NCBI GenBank assembly: GCA_002685895.1
Contig: NYYK01000087.1
Location: 1 to 8,103 of the forward strand
Origin: Methanobacteriota archaeon
GTDB lineage: Archaea; Thermoplasmatota; Poseidoniia; Poseidoniales; Thalassarchaeaceae
Length of the DNA stretch: 8,103 nt
Direction of reading: 5' to 3'
Shown here: piece by piece, positions 1-4,730 of the stretch
How positions within the stretch are numbered: the stretch's first letter is position 1
How the letters are laid out: each line of letters opens with the position of its first letter
Translations under genes and position numbers: made by a program
Notes under the pieces: model-generated
The model's input: only the letters and a program-made list of their open reading frames with translations
Told to the model about the DNA's origin: nothing
Databases searched by the model: none

Positions 1-4
1 GAGG

Positions 5-727
5 ATGCAACCAAGCGGAAGAGGATATGACCACGGCATAACAACATTCAGCCCAGATGGGCGATTATTCCAAGTAGAATACGCAAGAGAGTCAGTCAAA
101 AGGGGTACAACTACTGTTGGATTGAAGTACAGGACCGGAGTATTGCTAATTGTAGACAAGCGTATTGCTAGTCGCTTGATTATTCCAGAATCAATTGATA
201 AGGTCTACAAAATTGACAATCACATTGGCTTCGCAACTTCTGGCCTTGTCGCAGATGCCCGACAACTCGTTGCTAGGGCTAGAGCAGAATGCCAAATCAA
301 TAGAATTACTTACAGGGACAAGGTTCCTGTAGACATATTAACCAAGAAAATTTGTGATTTTAAGCAGTCATTTACTCAATACGGTGGGACAAGACCCTTT
401 GGGACCGCATTACTCATTGCAGGTGTAGATGACAATGGAATTCATCTTTACGAAACCGATCCTAGCGGGGCCTACCAATCATATCATGCAGGTGCAGTAG
501 GACGGGGTCGAAATTCTGTTGTCGAATTCTTTGAATCTAAGTGGAAAAAGAACATGACTCTTAATGCAGCGGTCAAACTAGGCCTAGAGGCTCTTCGCAA
601 TTCACTTGATGATGATTTGAATAATAACGCTGTGGAAATAGCAGTCTTGGACAAGAATGGATACCGATTGATGGACCGCGAAGAAACAGTAGGTCATATT
701 GAGAAACTGGCACCACTTGAAGAATAA
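5..727 (+). CDS. psmA: 20S proteasome alpha subunit
   Basis: This is the structural alpha subunit that forms the outer heptameric rings of the archaeal 20S proteasome, gates substrate entry and docks the PAN/Cdc48-type ATPases in the cytoplasm. The 240-residue product carries the N-terminal alpha signature, with the gate-forming cluster Tyr8, Asp9, Pro17 and Tyr26, the SGLVADAR segment near residues 79-86 and the QYGGxRPFG motif near 127-135. Lys66 lies where the Thermoplasma alpha subunit has its Lys66 for binding ATPase C-terminal HbYX tails. This agreement in numbering supports the ATG at 5, even though only GAGG (1-4) is visible upstream and it touches the start codon, so an in-frame start beyond the edge cannot be excluded. 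No catalytic N-terminal Thr is expected in alpha subunits. The beta subunit is not in the window. It is followed after 57 nt by the SBDS gene, as in the exosome superoperon. Confidence 0.97.
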   Translation: MQPSGRGYDHGITTFSPDGRLFQVEYARESVKRGTTTVGLKYRTGVLLIVDKRIASRLIIPESIDKVYKIDNHIGFATSGLVADARQLVARARAECQINRITYRDKVPVDILTKKICDFKQSFTQYGGTRPFGTALLIAGVDDNGIHLYETDPSGAYQSYHAGAVGRGRNSVVEFFESKWKKNMTLNAAVKLGLEALRNSLDDDLNNNAVEIAVLDKNGYRLMDREETVGHIEKLAPLEE

Positions 728-756
728 TCTTCGGCAAAGGGCTATTGAGCCTCACC

Positions 757-780
757 ACCTCTCGTTGAACTGGGAGAGGT
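757..780 (+). promoter_or_regulatory. Hairpin enclosing the SBDS Shine-Dalgarno sequence
   Basis: ACCTCTC at 757-763 and GAGAGGT at 774-780 form a perfect 7-bp inverted repeat around a 10-nt loop. The right arm is the only good ribosome-binding site for the ATG at 785, so the stem would hide it. The left arm resembles the anti-Shine-Dalgarno end of 16S rRNA, which is expected of any sequence that pairs with a Shine-Dalgarno. The pairing is seen directly. A role in controlling SBDS translation, or in coupling it to translation of psmA that ends at 727, is inference. Confidence 0.45.
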
Positions 781-784
781 TACT

Positions 785-1474
785 ATGGTCAGTATGGATG
801 ATGCAGTCATAGCCCGTTTAGAAAAGGGTGGTAAAAGGTATGAGGTGCTAGTTGACCCTGATTTAGTGGACAAGTGGAAGGAAGATCACGAAAGTGTAAC
901 TCTTGACGATTTATTGGCCACAGATGAAGTCTGGCATGATGTCAAGAATGGCGAAAGACCTACAATGGAAAAATTAGAAGGGGTTTTTGGAACCACAGAA
1001 CTTGCACCATGTGTAGAGAAAATTATCCTTGAGGGAAGTATTCAACTTACTACTGAGCAGCGAAAAAAGATGATTATGGAGAAAACTAGGCAAGTTATCG
1101 CTGATATCTGCATGTTGGGAATTGACCCCCAAACTAAGATGCCACACCCACCTCAAAGAGTTGAAAATGCCCTAATTGAAGCTCGCTTCAAGGCTGACCC
1201 ATTCAAACCAGTTGAATCACAAGTAAAGGATGCTGTTGCCTTAATTAGAGAATTAATCCCGATTTCTTTTGTTACCGTGAAATTGGCATTTAAGATTCCT
1301 GGAACTAACTACGGCCCGGTATTTTCAATAGTTAGAGAGGATATTCTGAAGGAAGAGTGGCTAACAAATGGCGACTGGGTATTTACTGTTGAAATTCCTG
1401 CTGGAATGAAAAATGATTATATCGCAAAAATAGGAAAAAGAGCGCCAGATGTGGCTGTTAAAGAATTGAAATGA
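785..1474 (+). CDS. sdo1: Ribosome maturation factor SBDS (Sdo1 homologue)
   Basis: This is the archaeal orthologue of the Shwachman-Bodian-Diamond syndrome protein. In eukaryotes it works with EFL1 to release eIF6 from the 60S subunit; archaea keep SBDS and aIF6, so a role in late large-subunit maturation is expected. The 229 residues match the usual archaeal length and three-domain plan: an N-terminal FYSH domain (about 1-88, including GGKRYEVLVDPD), a helical middle domain (about 89-160, with GSIQLTTEQR and the diagnostic DPQTKMPHPPQRVENAL at 114-130) and a C-terminal ferredoxin-like domain. ATG 785 is preferred over ATG 794 because GGGAGAGGT at 772-780 is well spaced for it and archaeal orthologues commonly begin MVS. 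It sits between psmA and rrp4, a known archaeal arrangement. A hairpin covering its ribosome-binding site is listed separately. Confidence 0.96.
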   Translation: MVSMDDAVIARLEKGGKRYEVLVDPDLVDKWKEDHESVTLDDLLATDEVWHDVKNGERPTMEKLEGVFGTTELAPCVEKIILEGSIQLTTEQRKKMIMEKTRQVIADICMLGIDPQTKMPHPPQRVENALIEARFKADPFKPVESQVKDAVALIRELIPISFVTVKLAFKIPGTNYGPVFSIVREDILKEEWLTNGDWVFTVEIPAGMKNDYIAKIGKRAPDVAVKELK

Positions 1475-1494
1475 ATGAAATCAATTTTTTCATT
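1474..1494 (+). terminator. Possible AT-rich hairpin with T-run after SBDS
   Basis: AATGAAA at 1474-1480 and TTTCATT at 1488-1494 are a perfect 7-bp inverted repeat beginning on the last base of the SBDS stop codon. A run of six T at 1485-1490 lies in the loop and right arm. Euryarchaeal RNA polymerase can terminate on T-rich non-template stretches without a strong hairpin, so partial termination between SBDS and rrp4 is possible. The stem is AT-rich and weak, and the operon probably continues through it at least in part. Confidence 0.3.
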
Positions 1495-1517
1495 GCTATG
1501 CAATGGTTATAGAGGGG

Positions 1518-1535
1518 GGGCCGGTCGGCCGGCTC
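1518..1535 (+). repeat. GC-rich hairpin just upstream of rrp4
   Basis: GCCGG (1520-1524) and CCGGC (1529-1533) pair perfectly around the tetraloop TCGG. Two further pairs are possible (1518 with 1535, and a G-U between 1519 and 1534). The element follows a run of seven G (1514-1520) and is far richer in GC than the flanking spacer, which is AT-rich. It ends directly before the rrp4 ribosome-binding site GGAGAG (1536-1541). It could be a 5' mRNA stabiliser, a processing site or a translational control element; the sequence does not say which. Confidence 0.5.
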
Positions 1536-1545
1536 GGAGAGAAAT

Positions 1546-2250
1546 ATGAGTAGTAGTGGCGCCTCGGATGGGCGCACTTCGGCTGCATCCGGCAGCCTGG
1601 TGGTACCCGGCGATAAAATTTGTACAGAAACGGGTGGCCAATTAGGTCACGGTGTGATGAAATTAGATGGTTCTATTATTGCAACCAAACTTGGTTATGT
1701 TGTAGAAAAAGGAGGGGAGGTATCAGTTACCCCCCTACACACAGCATATTTCCCACGGCCAGGAGATCTTGTTCTAGGATATATTGAGGGTATGCGTGCA
1801 AATATTTGGTTCATTGACTTGGGTGCACCATTCAATGCTATTCTTCCAATGAGTCTTGCGCCTATGAAAGTTGAATTTGGCGGCACCCGTGACGCCATGA
1901 ATGTAGGTACAGCCATTCTTTGTCGAGTACAAGAGATTGATGAATCTCACTCTTCAGTGGTAACGATGAAGGGTATGGGGTTGAGAAAAGTAAATTCTGG
2001 TTTTGTTGATACAGTACCACCACACCTTGTTTCACTTCTTTCTAGTGGGGGCGATGCAATACTCAGTCAACTCAAGGATGCTAGTAATTGCCGAATAATC
2101 CTATGTGCCAATGGCAGAATTTGGGTTGATGGTGAACCAGAAGGAATACGCGTTGTGCGCGATATCCTTGCATTCATCAGAAATAATGCGGATTCTGATA
2201 ATTTATCTTCCAAGGTGGGTAACCACCTCAAGCAAGGAAATGGAGAGTGA
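1546..2250 (+). CDS. rrp4: Exosome RNA-binding cap subunit Rrp4
   Basis: Rrp4 forms the trimeric cap on the archaeal exosome ring, binding RNA and feeding it into the phosphorolytic chamber. The 234 residues show the expected order: an N-terminal domain beginning around LVVPGDKI (18-25), an S1 RNA-binding domain (about 70-145, opening with YFPRPGDLVLG and containing ANIWFIDLGAPFNAILP) and a KH domain (about 150-215). The KH loop, usually GxNG in this family, reads C187-A-N-G190 here, so its first glycine is replaced. About 17 residues rich in Ser, Gly and Ala precede the conserved fold. ATG 1546 is kept because GGAGAG at 1536-1541 is well placed; GTG 1600 would trim the extension but has no evident ribosome-binding site. 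The stop codon shares its last base with the rrp41 start (TGATG), which indicates translational coupling. Confidence 0.96.
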   Translation: MSSSGASDGRTSAASGSLVVPGDKICTETGGQLGHGVMKLDGSIIATKLGYVVEKGGEVSVTPLHTAYFPRPGDLVLGYIEGMRANIWFIDLGAPFNAILPMSLAPMKVEFGGTRDAMNVGTAILCRVQEIDESHSSVVTMKGMGLRKVNSGFVDTVPPHLVSLLSSGGDAILSQLKDASNCRIILCANGRIWVDGEPEGIRVVRDILAFIRNNADSDNLSSKVGNHLKQGNGE

Positions 2251-2978
2251 TGAAAATGGGATATGGAGACGTCCAAATGATAGACGAAAAAGGAAATCGC
2301 GTTGACGGCCGCAAGGCTGGCGATTTACGACCGATTGAAATTGAAATGGGAGTGGTCCCCGTTGCAGATGGTTCTGCAAGTGTTCGATGGGGTACCAACT
2401 ATGTCATCGCATCGATTTATGGCCCTATGGAGGCACATCCACGCAAGATTCAGCGACAAGAGAGGGCTGTACTTGATGTTCGATACAACATGGCACCATT
2501 CTCAACAACAGATCGATTCCGCCCAGGATTTAATCGTAGGAGTCGAGAAATCAGCAAGGTAACAGCAGAAGCCTTGGAATCAGTAGTCCTATTGGAACTC
2601 TACCCACGAAGCAAGATACGAGTAGAAATTGAAGTTATCTGTGCGGAAGCCGGTACCCGATGCGTTGGATTGACTGCCGCATCACTTGCTTTAGCAGATG
2701 CTGGCATTCCAATGACCGACCTAGTAGTCAGCGTTGCAAGCGGAAAAATCAACGATGTTGTAGTCTGTGACTTAAACAAGGAAGAAGACAACTATGGCGA
2801 GGCTGACCTACCAATGGGAATATTACCAAACTCTGGAGAACTCGTTTTCTTACAAATGGATGGTGATTTATCACCTGAGCAATTCCAAGAAGCCTGGGAT
2901 TACAACATGAATGCAGCAATGGAAATTCATGTAATGATGAAGGAAGCAATTGCCAACAAATATGGAGGTGAATCATGA
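2250..2978 (+). CDS. rrp41: Exosome catalytic subunit Rrp41 (RNase PH family)
   Basis: Rrp41 is the active 3'-5' phosphorolytic exoribonuclease and polyadenylating subunit of the archaeal exosome; three copies alternate with Rrp42 in the hexameric ring. The 242-residue protein has the RNase PH fold signatures: VDGRK (18-22), ADGSASVRWG (39-48), RYNMAPFS (78-85), RRSREISK with its basic pair (96-103), AGTRCVGLTAASLALADAGIP (about 134-154) and the active-site stretch DLNKEEDNYGEAD ending at 186. Asp180 and Asp186 match the catalytic aspartates of characterised archaeal Rrp41 in both position and context, which also supports ATG 2250 as the start. GGAG at 2242-2245 serves it. GTG 2247 and ATG 2256 are in frame but less convincing. 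It overlaps the rrp4 stop by one base and the rrp42 start by up to four. Confidence 0.98.
   Translation: MKMGYGDVQMIDEKGNRVDGRKAGDLRPIEIEMGVVPVADGSASVRWGTNYVIASIYGPMEAHPRKIQRQERAVLDVRYNMAPFSTTDRFRPGFNRRSREISKVTAEALESVVLLELYPRSKIRVEIEVICAEAGTRCVGLTAASLALADAGIPMTDLVVSVASGKINDVVVCDLNKEEDNYGEADLPMGILPNSGELVFLQMDGDLSPEQFQEAWDYNMNAAMEIHVMMKEAIANKYGGES
2964..2971 (+). promoter_or_regulatory. Strong Shine-Dalgarno for rrp42 inside the end of rrp41
   Basis: GGAGGTGA lies in the last codons of rrp41 and is fully complementary to the usual archaeal 16S rRNA 3' end. It serves both candidate starts, ATG 2975 and ATG 2978 (3 and 6 nt after the motif). The strength of the site suggests high or independent initiation on rrp42 so that its output matches rrp41. 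Confidence 0.8.
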
Positions 2979-3757
2979 TGGGTCAACCACTAGTACCTAC
3001 ACTTCTTCGAAAACATTTGGCTGAGCTCGCAGCACGTGATGAACGTGCTGATGGACGTGGACGATGGGAAAGCAGAGACCTTTCTGTAGAAGTTGGTGTT
3101 CTAGAACGGGCCGAAGGTAGTGCGAAAGTGCAAATCGGTGACACCATTGTATTTACTGGAATCAAATTTCAGATTCAGACACCCTATCCAGACCGACCCG
3201 ATGAGGGTGGATTGATGACTAGTGTTGAATTGAGGCCATTAGCAGGTCGCCACATTGAGCCAGGACCACCAAGCCCAGAAAGCATTGAGATGGCTAGAGT
3301 TGTCGACAGGGGCATACGTGAATCAGGTTGTATTGACACAAAGGATCTCTGTATCATAGCAGGAGAAAAGGTATGGCAGGTCATCATTGACTGTTTTGCT
3401 ATCAGTGATGATGGTAATCTGTTTGATGCATTTGCTCTTGCAGCGATAGCCGCACTTCACAACGCTACACTTCCAGGTGAGCGATTCGATATCGGCGAGG
3501 ACAGGCCTTTACCAGTAAATAAGACACCTATTATGTGTTCATTCCAAAAGGTTGGTGGCCGATTCGTATATGATGCAAATCGCGAGGAAGAACTGGGGGG
3601 AGATGAGAGAATTCACATTACCTTAGGAGGGGATGACCACGTCCACTCTTTGCAGAAGGGATTAAAGGGAGCGTTCACGGCGAGCGAATTCGCTGAAATC
3701 ATGGATGCGGCCAAGCAGAGATGTGCAGAGTTAAAGAAAATTGTCGATTCATTGTGA
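2975..3757 (+). CDS. rrp42: Exosome subunit Rrp42 (RNase PH family, non-catalytic)
   Basis: Rrp42 alternates with Rrp41 in the archaeal exosome ring. It is catalytically inactive itself but completes the RNA-binding and active-site interfaces. The 260 residues show the family pattern: DGRGRWESRDLSVEVG (26-41), AEGSAKVQIGDT (46-57), EGGLMTSVELRPLA (77-90), EPGPPSPESIEMARVVDRGIRES (about 95-117), KVWQVIIDCFAISDDGNLFDA (about 132-152), the PLPVNKTPI strand near 178-186 and a C-terminal QKGLKGAFTASE segment. The Asp pair of Rrp41 in a DNYGEAD context is absent, as expected. The start is ATG 2975, overlapping the rrp41 stop as ATGATG; ATG 2978 would also fit and would mirror the TGATG junction of rrp4-rrp41. 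The next gene, eL43, uses a ribosome-binding site that overlaps this stop codon. Confidence 0.98.
   Translation: MMGQPLVPTLLRKHLAELAARDERADGRGRWESRDLSVEVGVLERAEGSAKVQIGDTIVFTGIKFQIQTPYPDRPDEGGLMTSVELRPLAGRHIEPGPPSPESIEMARVVDRGIRESGCIDTKDLCIIAGEKVWQVIIDCFAISDDGNLFDAFALAAIAALHNATLPGERFDIGEDRPLPVNKTPIMCSFQKVGGRFVYDANREEELGGDERIHITLGGDDHVHSLQKGLKGAFTASEFAEIMDAAKQRCAELKKIVDSL
3030..3050 (+). repeat. Perfect 8-bp inverted repeat inside rrp42
   Basis: CAGCACGT (3030-3037) and ACGTGCTG (3043-3050) pair perfectly around the 5-nt loop GATGA. The repeat covers codons 19-26 of rrp42, just before the conserved DGRG stretch, so the coding constraint alone may explain it. In mRNA it would form a stable hairpin some 55-75 nt downstream of the start codon. 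Confidence 0.4.
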
Positions 3758-3763
3758 GGTGAT
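3756..3763 (+). promoter_or_regulatory. Shine-Dalgarno for eL43 overlapping the rrp42 stop
   Basis: GAGGTGAT begins within the rrp42 TGA stop (3755-3757) and lies 3 nt before ATG 3767. It is fully complementary to the archaeal 16S rRNA tail. Ribosomes terminating on rrp42 would sit on this site, so re-initiation on eL43 is likely. Confidence 0.8.
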
Positions 3764-3766
3764 TAG

Positions 3767-4174
3767 ATGGCAAAGAGAACGAAAAAAGCTGGCGTAGAAG
3801 CAAGATTTGGTGCTCGTTATGGTGTCAGTGTAAGACGTCGAGCCGCATCTGCCATTCGCAAAGTTAAGAGGGAGTATTCGTGCCCTGTTTGTCAATATCA
3901 AAAGGTTCGTAGAGAGTCTGCTGGAATATGGGCATGCCGTAAATGTGGTCACACCTTTGCTGGCGGAGTATGGCAACCTTTCACCCGAGCGTCTGACTCA
4001 AACAACAGAATCATTCGTCGATCAGTTGAAGGTGCAACTGCTACTGATATGGCTATGATTGCACAGAATGCGGCGATTGAATTTGAGCGCGCTATAGCAG
4101 CCGAAGATGAAGATGCCCCTATCGCAGAGATTACCACCGAGGGAGATGGTGATGACGGCAGCGAAGAAGAATGA
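3767..4174 (+). CDS. rpl37ae: Large-subunit ribosomal protein eL43 (L37Ae) with acidic C-terminal tail
   Basis: This is a zinc-ribbon protein of the archaeal/eukaryotic 50S/60S subunit. The basic N-terminus (AKRTKKAGVEARFGARYGVSVRRR) is followed by a four-cysteine zinc site, C39-x2-C42-x14-C57-x2-C60, and the hallmark SAGIWACRKCGHTFAGG (51-67). These identify eL43 clearly. The usual archaeal protein is about 75-95 residues and would end near residue 86. This one has 135 residues, and roughly the last 50 form an extension: a likely helix (92-112) and then a strongly acidic tail with 12 Asp/Glu among its last 25 residues. The tail's DNA also contains the ribosome-binding site and start of pcc1. 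The rpoP gene (RNA polymerase subunit Rpo12), which often follows eL43 in archaea, is absent, and the tail has no CxxC pairs that would suggest a fused Rpo12. Confidence 0.95.
   Translation: MAKRTKKAGVEARFGARYGVSVRRRAASAIRKVKREYSCPVCQYQKVRRESAGIWACRKCGHTFAGGVWQPFTRASDSNNRIIRRSVEGATATDMAMIAQNAAIEFERAIAAEDEDAPIAEITTEGDGDDGSEEE
4139..4145 (+). promoter_or_regulatory. Shine-Dalgarno that sets the pcc1 start
   Basis: GAGGGAG lies inside the acidic tail of eL43. It is too close to ATG 4146 for an ideal start but well spaced for ATG 4152, which favours the shorter product. Spacing from GAGG (4139-4142) is 9 nt to 4152 and 3 nt to 4146. Confidence 0.55.
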
Positions 4175-4394
4175 TTCTTGTAGCGCTTCAATATCTATTG
4201 ATGCCTCAGCAGATGTTGATTCTCTAGTTGCTGCATTAGCAACAGAAGATGTATCCATCATCAAAGACGATTCTTCCATCACAATAGAGGTCACATCCGG
4301 TAATCTATCGGATTTGAGAGCAAGGCTAAACACTGCCCTTCGTTCTTTACAAGCAGCATCCGAGGCCCTTATTGAGGTCGACCGTTCCGCCTAA
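4152..4394 (+). CDS. pcc1: Pcc1-like KEOPS complex subunit
   Basis: Pcc1 is the small dimerisation subunit of KEOPS, which with Kae1, Bud32 and Cgi121 makes the N6-threonylcarbamoyladenosine (t6A) modification of tRNAs decoding ANN codons. The predicted 80 residues equal the usual archaeal length. The fold pattern fits: a first strand SASISIDA, a helix DVDSLVAALATED, two strands (VSIIKDD, SSITIEVTS) and the characteristic C-terminal helix LSDLRARLNTALRSLQAASEAL, which matches the family's LRa-xxNSxLR pattern. I chose ATG 4152 over ATG 4146 on ribosome-binding-site spacing; an in-frame ATG at 4107 would add a tail overlapping eL43 and is unlikely. It overlaps eL43 by 23 nt and precedes prefoldin beta, a common archaeal order. 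The protein is short and divergent, so the assignment rests on the last helix plus context. Confidence 0.78.
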   Translation: MTAAKKNDSCSASISIDASADVDSLVAALATEDVSIIKDDSSITIEVTSGNLSDLRARLNTALRSLQAASEALIEVDRSA

Positions 4395-4409
4395 TACAGA
4401 GGGATTGAA

Positions 4410-4730
4410 ATGACAGATGACGATATACGAAATAGGTTACAAATAATAGTTGCAGAACTACAGAATTGCGTTCAACAAGTGGCAGCTGTCAGTGGTCAAA
4501 TAAAGGAACTTGAAGGTACAATTGAATTACTTGCAAGCCAAGAAGATGACCGCGCAGTCTATCGCCAGACTGGCCCCCTACTATTGGAAGTCGCAGATCG
4601 TGAATCCTTGGCAAAGGATTTGAAGAAAACTGTTGAAACTCTATCCGAACACTCCAATAGGCTTTCTCAGCAAGAAACAACTCTTAGGGAACAATATGAA
4701 GAGATTGTAAAGCAGTTTGAGGGTTCGTAG
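4410..4730 (+). CDS. pfdB: Prefoldin beta subunit
   Basis: Prefoldin is a hexameric jellyfish-shaped chaperone (two alpha, four beta subunits) that holds unfolded proteins and hands them to the thermosome/chaperonin in the cytoplasm. The 106-residue product has the beta-class layout: an N-terminal coiled-coil helix (about 4-45), the beta-hairpin region with AVYRQTGPLLLEV (49-61), equivalent to the family's VYKxVGxLLV motif, and a second coiled-coil helix (about 64-104) ending in a Gln/Glu-rich stretch. Its length is slightly under the typical 115-120 residues. AGAGGG at 4398-4403 is 6 nt before ATG 4410. Its TAG stop shares one base with the GTG start of the DHH gene. Pcc1 upstream and eL43 beyond it are standard archaeal neighbours. 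Confidence 0.93.
   Translation: MTDDDIRNRLQIIVAELQNCVQQVAAVSGQIKELEGTIELLASQEDDRAVYRQTGPLLLEVADRESLAKDLKKTVETLSEHSNRLSQQETTLREQYEEIVKQFEGS
4719..4723 (+). promoter_or_regulatory. Shine-Dalgarno supporting the GTG start of the DHH gene
   Basis: GAGGG within the last codons of prefoldin beta is 6 nt upstream of GTG 4730. The junction reads TAGTG, a one-base stop/start overlap. This supports the GTG over later ATG codons, which would delete the first helix before the DHH motif I. Confidence 0.7.

Noticed and set aside
1501..1545. A TATA-like promoter (TTATA at 1507-1511) for rrp4
   Set aside because: Only a short match with no clear BRE, and the distance to a transcription start cannot be set from sequence. 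It is too weak to list as a feature.
4107..4151. An upstream ATG at 4107 that would lengthen Pcc1 by 15 residues
   Set aside because: It lies deep in the eL43 coding region, gives a length unusual for the family, and lacks the well-spaced ribosome-binding site of ATG 4152.
4025..4174. Possible fusion of eL43 to RNA polymerase subunit Rpo12
   Set aside because: The extension has no cysteines and no zinc-ribbon pattern; it is helical then acidic.
4022..4333. A 103-codon open frame on the minus strand across the end of eL43 and pcc1
   Set aside because: It is a shadow of two conserved plus-strand genes. Its Ser/Ile-rich sequence reflects the acidic tail read backwards.
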